Positions 59,638 to 64,000 of a DNA stretch of 64,000 nucleotides are shown here, in pieces; within the stretch, counting starts at the first letter, position 1, and each line of letters starts with the position of its first letter. The DNA is from Clostridiales bacterium (GTDB lineage: Bacteria; Bacillota; Clostridia; Oscillospirales; CAG-272). The translations under genes were made by a program, and so were the position numbers. The notes below the pieces were generated by a model. The model had not been told where the DNA came from. It did no database searches and saw nothing but the letters and a program-made list of their open reading frames with translations. The DNA is taken from NCBI GenBank assembly GCA_003150035.1, contig QALR01000001.1, positions 1 through 64,000 on the forward strand, in the 5' to 3' direction.

Positions 59638-60195
59638 ATGAAGAAAATTGTTTTTTTGATTTTCTTGCTTTCGGCGCTTATGTTGTTTGTTTGCTGTACG
59701 GCCGAGGAGTCTCCGGTGGAAATGTTTCTGGCGGCGGTCGGTCGGTATGATATCGATACAATGGCAAATATGATGACACAGGATACAGCTGCTTCGGGTG
59801 AACGACTATCGGAATATGACCGGCAGTTGGAACTCGAAGAGCGGGATACCCTGCGGCGGTTGTATTCCTGTCTTGTTTATACTGTCGAACAGGAGACGGA
59901 ACCGACTGAGAATACGCGGATGGTAAGAGTTAATGTATCGGCTCCCGATATGGAAAAAATTCTTACGTATGCCGAAGCAGAAGTCCTTGTATCCGGCGGG
60001 ACGGCGGAGGATATTGTCCATGAAATGCTGGACGACGGAATGATTGCAGAAAGCTGCATGACGGAAAAGACGGTAGATATTCTTTTTGAAAAACAAAATG
60101 ACAGATGGTTGATTCCCTATTCGGAGGAGGCTAACGCTGGGCTTGTGAATCTTTTGTCAATGGATGCGGTATTACGCTTTTTTATACTGAACTGA
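59638..60195 (+). CDS. Unknown lipoprotein
   Basis: 185 residues. The lipoprotein signal is MKKIVFLIFLLSALMLFVC with the lipobox cysteine near 19-20 (LFVCC). The rest has the shape of an NTF2-like or DUF4878-type domain (SPVEMFLAAVGRYDIDTMANMM, VNVSAPDMEKIL, VDILFEKQNDRWLIPYSEEA), which is common among clostridial lipoproteins. Family assignment is tentative. The upstream GTATAAT at 59568-59574 looks like an extended -10. Start ATG 59638, poor ribosome site (AAGTGTGAAGT). Confidence 0.7.
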   Translation: MKKIVFLIFLLSALMLFVCCTAEESPVEMFLAAVGRYDIDTMANMMTQDTAASGERLSEYDRQLELEERDTLRRLYSCLVYTVEQETEPTENTRMVRVNVSAPDMEKILTYAEAEVLVSGGTAEDIVHEMLDDGMIAESCMTEKTVDILFEKQNDRWLIPYSEEANAGLVNLLSMDAVLRFFILN

Positions 60196-60267
60196 GAATT
60201 TTTCCTGAAGGGAGCAGCGGCATATCAGCAGACGACAAACGCAATGGCTGGCTGAGGATGAGAGGCA

Positions 60268-61047
60268 ATGGAAAAAGAAAAAAACGAGCGGTTTGAAACG
60301 GCAGAAGAACAGGGGCCGATGACAGTTGTTGGCAGAAATCCTGTGCTGGAGCTTTTTAAAAGCGGCAGAGAAATTGAAAAGCTGTATATACAGCGCGGTG
60401 AGCGGGAAGGCTCGATTACCAAGATTTTTGCGCTTGCAAAGGATAGGATGATTCCTGTTTCCGAAGTAGATAAAAAGCGGCTGGACTCTATAGCGGGGGG
60501 AAATGCCCATCAGGGGGTTGCCGCTGTTACCTCCTCACTTGTTTACGTATCTGTGGCGGATATGGTAAGAACCGCACAGGAAAAAGGGCAGAAACCGCTT
60601 ATTGTCGTGTGCGACGGCATTGAAGACCCGCATAATATCGGCGCGATTCTCCGAAGCGCAGAGGGAGCCGGCGCACATGGTGTGGTACTTTCTAAAAGGC
60701 ACTGCTCGGTAATCGGTCAGACGGTGTTCAAAGCATCGGCGGGTGCTGCCGCTTATGTGCCGATTGCCAAGGTTTCCAATATTGCTTCGGCGGTGGATGA
60801 ATTGAAGCGGCTCGGTGTTTGGCTTTATGCGGCCAGTGTGGATGGTATATGTTATACGGATGTTGATTTTGACGGAGCTTGTGCGATTGTGCTGGGAAAC
60901 GAGGGAGATGGTATCTCACGGCTCGTTCGAGAAAAGTGTGACTTTACCGTTTCCATCCCTATGTACGGCCGTGTAAGCTCACTGAATGTGTCGGCCGCGG
61001 CTGCGATACTCTTATTTGATGCGGCAGGCAAGCAAAGGAAGAGCTAA
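60268..61047 (+). CDS. rlmB: 23S rRNA (guanosine-2251-2'-O)-methyltransferase
   Basis: SPOUT-family methyltransferase (TrmH/RlmB type), 259 residues. N-terminal substrate-binding domain: TVVGRNPVLELFKSG, LYIQRGEREGS; C-terminal knot: VCDGIEDPHNIGAILRSAEG, VLSKRHCSVIGQTVFKASAGA, VLGNEGDGISRLV and IPMYGRVSSLNVSAAAAIL. The family distinction (RlmB versus TrmH) is inferred from these motifs. Start ATG 60268 with AGAGG. Confidence 0.92.
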   Translation: MEKEKNERFETAEEQGPMTVVGRNPVLELFKSGREIEKLYIQRGEREGSITKIFALAKDRMIPVSEVDKKRLDSIAGGNAHQGVAAVTSSLVYVSVADMVRTAQEKGQKPLIVVCDGIEDPHNIGAILRSAEGAGAHGVVLSKRHCSVIGQTVFKASAGAAAYVPIAKVSNIASAVDELKRLGVWLYAASVDGICYTDVDFDGACAIVLGNEGDGISRLVREKCDFTVSIPMYGRVSSLNVSAAAAILLFDAAGKQRKS

Positions 61048-61085
61048 ATATTTTATATACAGATTGATTTTGGGAGGTATTTTCC

Positions 61086-63665
61086 ATGGAGAAGAACGAT
61101 AAGACCGGAAAAAAGTCTTATGATGAGCTTGAAAACTCCGCGCAGGGGCTTTTGCGCCGTTTGAACAACCGATACGATGCTACCCGTGTGGAAGCGGAAA
61201 AAAGCGCGATGAAGAACCTTGACAGCATAGAAGATACGGATGCTGGTGATCCGGATGTTGTGGAATATACCGCAACGGCGGAAAGGGCAGCCGCAAAGCC
61301 GAAGAAAAAACGCGGCCGTCCGGAGGATACGGGAGAAATCAGCGAAGAGGAGCTTCAAAGCTTGTTTAACAAATATCTCGGAGCGGAGTCCCCCACTTCC
61401 GATGAGCCGAGCTATGACAGTGTTCATCAGAAAATTTTAGATGCTGAGCAGCGTTCGGGCGTGGATTCCACCCCAAAAACAGATGTTGAAAAGAATATTG
61501 ATGAGGCGGAAAAATACATAGACGCTATCACCACCGGAGATTTTCCCGTGCAAAAGGACGAGGTTCCGGATGACGGTAAATCCGAAAAGATTCCTGATGC
61601 AGACACGGGGGATTATCGTTTCGTGGATATGCCGGAGAATTTGACGGTATATGAACCGAAAACGGAAGAGTCGACAGCTTCGGAACCAGAAGATGCAACG
61701 ACGAGACAGGATGCGGAAGTCGGGCGAGAGGAAACGCCGATAGAACCGGCAGAGGAGATGGAGATTCCTTCCGACACGGCGATGATGAAAGCGTTTGGAC
61801 TGAATCCGCAAAAGGAAGCAACTAAGGATTCTGAAAAGCTGTTCGATGAATTTTCTTTGGGGGACACAGGAGAATTTCAGTCGACCGAAGAAATTACGGC
61901 ACGAGAGCTTGACGGCGAGGATGCCGAGCCTGTTTTGATAAATGAACAGGCCCCTGGTGAATTTGAGTATCGCAGTTCTGAACAAAATAAAACAATATTC
62001 CAGATTTTTAAATCCAAATATACATTTGCAAAGCTCAGAATGGTGGCGGCGGGTGCGCTTGCGGTATTGCTGCTGTTTTTGGAAAATCTGTCCGCAGTGC
62101 CGGAGATGCTTGGGGGAACGGAAAACTTTGTCGCTCTCGATTGGCTTTTCTCTTTCGCACTCGCGGCACTCGTGCTTGATCGAATGATCGCTGCCGTCAA
62201 ATCTCTGATAAAATTTGAGTTTGATGTGGACTCTATCACCCTTATCGGTTTTCTTCTTTCCGTTGTGACGACGCTTGTCACAGTATTCGCCACCCCCTCG
62301 TATGAGACGCCGAGAATGTATAATTTTGCGTTTGCCGTGTGTGTTTTCCTGAATACGGTTTGTCTTTTCATCTCGCTGCGCCGCGATGTATATTCGTTCA
62401 AGATTGTTTCCTCCGGAAAAGTGAAGAAGGTGCTTGCCCGTTCAGATTCAGAGAGCGATACGGTCATGCCGGAAGAGGCGGAATTTTCCGAATATCTCGG
62501 CGAAGGCGCTCAGATTGCGTCTATTCAGCGGACGGATTTTGTAACAGATTTCTTTGCCAGAAGAAAGGAAAATCCGAAATCAAAGGCGGTGCTGAAAATT
62601 TTTGTGCCCGTATGCTTCGGAATCGCCGTGCTTTTCTTTTTCCTTGCAAGGTTTGGGATGGATATGACTGTGTCGGCGAGCTTTGGAGCGGCTTATGCGA
62701 CTTTTCTTATGAGCGTTCCGTTTGTTGCTTTTCTTTCCTATTCGTATCCGATTTATCTGGCATCCCGCAGGGCGTATACCTATCATTCCGCTATCGTGGG
62801 CGACAAGACGCCGGAGGAGTATGAAAATACTGGCGTCATGGCGTTCCGCGACGAGGACGCTTTCCCGGCGGGAAAAATCAAGATTCGCGGTATCAAAATT
62901 TATGCTGACCGAAATATTGAAAATGTTGTGTATTATGCCTCCAGCGTGTTTTCGAAGCTCGGCGGGCCGCTTTCCACAGTATTCCGGCAGGCGACTCTCA
63001 ATTCTGTTATTTCTGAGGACGTGGAAATCCGAGAGATGGCAAACGAGGGTATTTGCGCCATGGTAGACGGGAAAAATATTGTGATCGGACGTCCGGCTTA
63101 TATGGAGAGTCAATGCTTTGAAACCATGCCGGAGAATGGGGATGAGGAATGTGAAGGACGTTCAAACAAACGAATCCTTTATCTCGCCTGTGAGCAGAGC
63201 ATTATTGCCAAGTTCTATATCCAGTATAACACGACTTCTGATTTTATTTATATTGTGCGTCATCTGTCAGAATCGGGAATTTGTGTTTCCATTCGGACAG
63301 CCGATCCCTGTATAGATGACGGTATTTTATATGATAACAAAATGGATCCCGACAAATATCCCGTCCGCATCATCAAGGGAATATTGCCAGGGGAAAAAAC
63401 GGAGACGTTTTCTGCCGGACAGGGCGGTGTGGTTTCTGTCGGCTCTGCAAAGGATATGGTTCGCACACTTCTGCTTTGCGACAAGCTTGCCAATGTCGGC
63501 AAGACAAATCTCGTGTTGAAGATCGTAGCGTCGGTTCTTGGCGTGGCGGTCATGGCACTGGTCCTGTTTACCGGAGCCTCGGCGGGGCTACTTTCCCTGT
63601 ATCCGGCGCTCTATCAGCTCTTCTGGCTGCTGCCGCTGATATTTGTTTCCAAAATTTATATCTGA
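61086..63665 (+). CDS. Degenerate P-type-ATPase-like membrane protein with acidic N-terminal region
   Basis: 859 residues. Residues 1-300 are hydrophilic, acidic and rich in E, D, S, T and P, with no fold visible. The rest has the plan of a P-type ATPase: membrane helices near 310-425 and 495-550, a cytoplasmic loop, and two final helices (about 815-855) after a segment like the P-type hinge (AGQGGVVSVGSAKDMVRTLLL). The phosphorylation motif DKTGT is absent; the corresponding place reads FRDEDAFPAGKIKI (near 587-600), and GDGxNDxP is also missing. It is therefore probably not an ion pump. Start ATG 61086 with GGGAGG. Function unknown; it follows rlmB by 38 bases. Confidence 0.75.
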   Translation: MEKNDKTGKKSYDELENSAQGLLRRLNNRYDATRVEAEKSAMKNLDSIEDTDAGDPDVVEYTATAERAAAKPKKKRGRPEDTGEISEEELQSLFNKYLGAESPTSDEPSYDSVHQKILDAEQRSGVDSTPKTDVEKNIDEAEKYIDAITTGDFPVQKDEVPDDGKSEKIPDADTGDYRFVDMPENLTVYEPKTEESTASEPEDATTRQDAEVGREETPIEPAEEMEIPSDTAMMKAFGLNPQKEATKDSEKLFDEFSLGDTGEFQSTEEITARELDGEDAEPVLINEQAPGEFEYRSSEQNKTIFQIFKSKYTFAKLRMVAAGALAVLLLFLENLSAVPEMLGGTENFVALDWLFSFALAALVLDRMIAAVKSLIKFEFDVDSITLIGFLLSVVTTLVTVFATPSYETPRMYNFAFAVCVFLNTVCLFISLRRDVYSFKIVSSGKVKKVLARSDSESDTVMPEEAEFSEYLGEGAQIASIQRTDFVTDFFARRKENPKSKAVLKIFVPVCFGIAVLFFFLARFGMDMTVSASFGAAYATFLMSVPFVAFLSYSYPIYLASRRAYTYHSAIVGDKTPEEYENTGVMAFRDEDAFPAGKIKIRGIKIYADRNIENVVYYASSVFSKLGGPLSTVFRQATLNSVISEDVEIREMANEGICAMVDGKNIVIGRPAYMESQCFETMPENGDEECEGRSNKRILYLACEQSIIAKFYIQYNTTSDFIYIVRHLSESGICVSIRTADPCIDDGILYDNKMDPDKYPVRIIKGILPGEKTETFSAGQGGVVSVGSAKDMVRTLLLCDKLANVGKTNLVLKIVASVLGVAVMALVLFTGASAGLLSLYPALYQLFWLLPLIFVSKIYI

Positions 63666-63677
63666 GAGAAATTCAGA

Positions 63678-63712
63678 AAAAGGCATCTGTCAAAAAGGCA
63701 GGTGCCTTTTCT
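63678..63712 (+). terminator. Terminator of the P-type-ATPase-like gene
   Basis: AAAAGGCATCTGTC (63678-63691) pairs with GGCAGGTGCCTTTT (63697-63710) using two G-U pairs, followed by TC. Confidence 0.82.
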
Positions 63713-63772
63713 TGTACGGCAGAACTCTTTTACGCATTTTGAGATAGATTTTCCCCGATTTTCTGAAAGGCC

Positions 63773-63801
63773 TTGACAAATGGACCGTGGCATGCTATCA
63801 T
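63773..63801 (+). promoter_or_regulatory. Promoter of the substrate-binding protein gene
   Basis: TTGACA (63773-63778), 17-base spacer, TATCAT (63796-63801), 40 bases before the start codon. Confidence 0.8.
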
Positions 63802-63841
63802 TGTAACACACTAAAATATCAACAACAAAGGAGATATTATC

Positions 63842-64000
63842 ATGAAAAAATTTTTTGCGCTTTTATTATCTGCTCTGATGCTTTTAACATTGCTTGCGTC
63901 CTGTGCCGGAGAAGACATGGTGGTTGTCGGTTATACGGTTTACAAACCGATGAACTACACGGATGAATCCGGAAAACTTATCGGGTTTGACACAGAGCTT
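63842..64000 (+). CDS. ABC-transporter substrate-binding lipoprotein, N-terminal part (cut by window edge)
   Basis: The first 53 codons are visible. A lipoprotein signal (MKKFFALLLSALMLLTLLAS, lipobox LASC at residue 21) is followed by VVVGYTVYKPMNYTDESGKL and GFDTEL, the opening pattern of solute-binding proteins for amino acids (family 3). The rest and its transporter genes lie outside the window. Start ATG 63842 with AAAGGAG. Confidence 0.78.
   Translation, partial: MKKFFALLLSALMLLTLLASCAGEDMVVVGYTVYKPMNYTDESGKLIGFDTEL

Noticed and set aside
61437..61985. 182-codon minus-strand frame
   Set aside because: Antisense to the acidic region of the P-type-like protein; basic composition is the expected mirror of the acidic sense strand.
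1..64000. tRNA, rRNA and CRISPR arrays
   Set aside because: Read for cloverleaf-type arms, rRNA-like blocks and regularly spaced repeats; none seen.

Overview
The window is about 64 kb of moderate-GC chromosome from a strictly anaerobic, Gram-positive, endospore-forming member of the Clostridia. The reasons are: a Re-type citrate synthase operon, a rubrerythrin, sporulation-type polysaccharide deacetylases, SpoIID-like and peptidoglycan-binding proteins, many lipoproteins, strong AGGAG ribosome binding sites, and very regular TTGACA-17-TATAAT promoters. No species can be named from the sequence alone. I saw no rRNA, tRNA or CRISPR array.

Layout. 1-400: 5' end of an IS30-family insertion sequence running off the left edge. 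473-5688 (minus): oxidative TCA branch for 2-oxoglutarate/glutamate, transcribed Re-citrate synthase > GntR regulator > aconitase > NAD-type isocitrate dehydrogenase, with a clear promoter, operator and terminator. 5948-10878 (plus): a large GH106-like glycosidase and a Gfo/Idh/MocA oxidoreductase. 10907-14092 (plus): unknown membrane protein, aspartate kinase, ECF S-component. 14136-15710 (minus): two polysaccharide deacetylases. 16009-25406 (plus): trmL, secA, two related membrane proteins, then lepB-rbgA-rnhB-yraN and a dipeptidase. 25442-26331 (minus): DUF4358 lipoprotein and DUF1540 protein. 26642-30900 (plus): metallophosphoesterase, then tig-clpP-clpX. 31003-33698: lipoprotein (minus), then nucleotidyltransferase, flavodoxin and P-loop kinase (plus).

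34059-38820 holds a self-cleaving LexA-like XRE/S24 regulator divergent from a small membrane protein, with three copies of a shared element between them; then rubrerythrin, a large heparinase-like protein, and a MazF toxin with no visible antitoxin. 39123-42001 has an enolase (minus), pyroglutamyl peptidase and a lipoprotein (plus). 42111-44488 (minus) is a three-gene operon of SpoIID/peptidoglycan-binding proteins without signal peptides, behind a possible SigK-type promoter. 44686-46047 is a PHP phosphoesterase. 46108-49389 (minus): an HPr-like protein lacking the phosphorylatable histidine, then uvrC-rsmD-coaD. 49544-55708 (minus): rpsU-rimM-trmD-murJ, an O-antigen-ligase-like protein, and two DUF4330 paralogues. 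55978-63665 (plus): P-loop ATPase, foldase-like lipoprotein, GT2, lipoprotein, rlmB, and an unusual degenerate P-type-ATPase-like membrane protein. A substrate-binding lipoprotein starts at the right edge.

Most of the window is housekeeping (protein export, quality control, envelope, RNA modification). The least explained items are the degenerate P-type ATPase (61086-63665), the LexA-like regulator with its repeated element, the signal-less SpoIID/PG-binding operon, the His-to-Tyr HPr, and the translation-blocking hairpin at the end of the insertion sequence.
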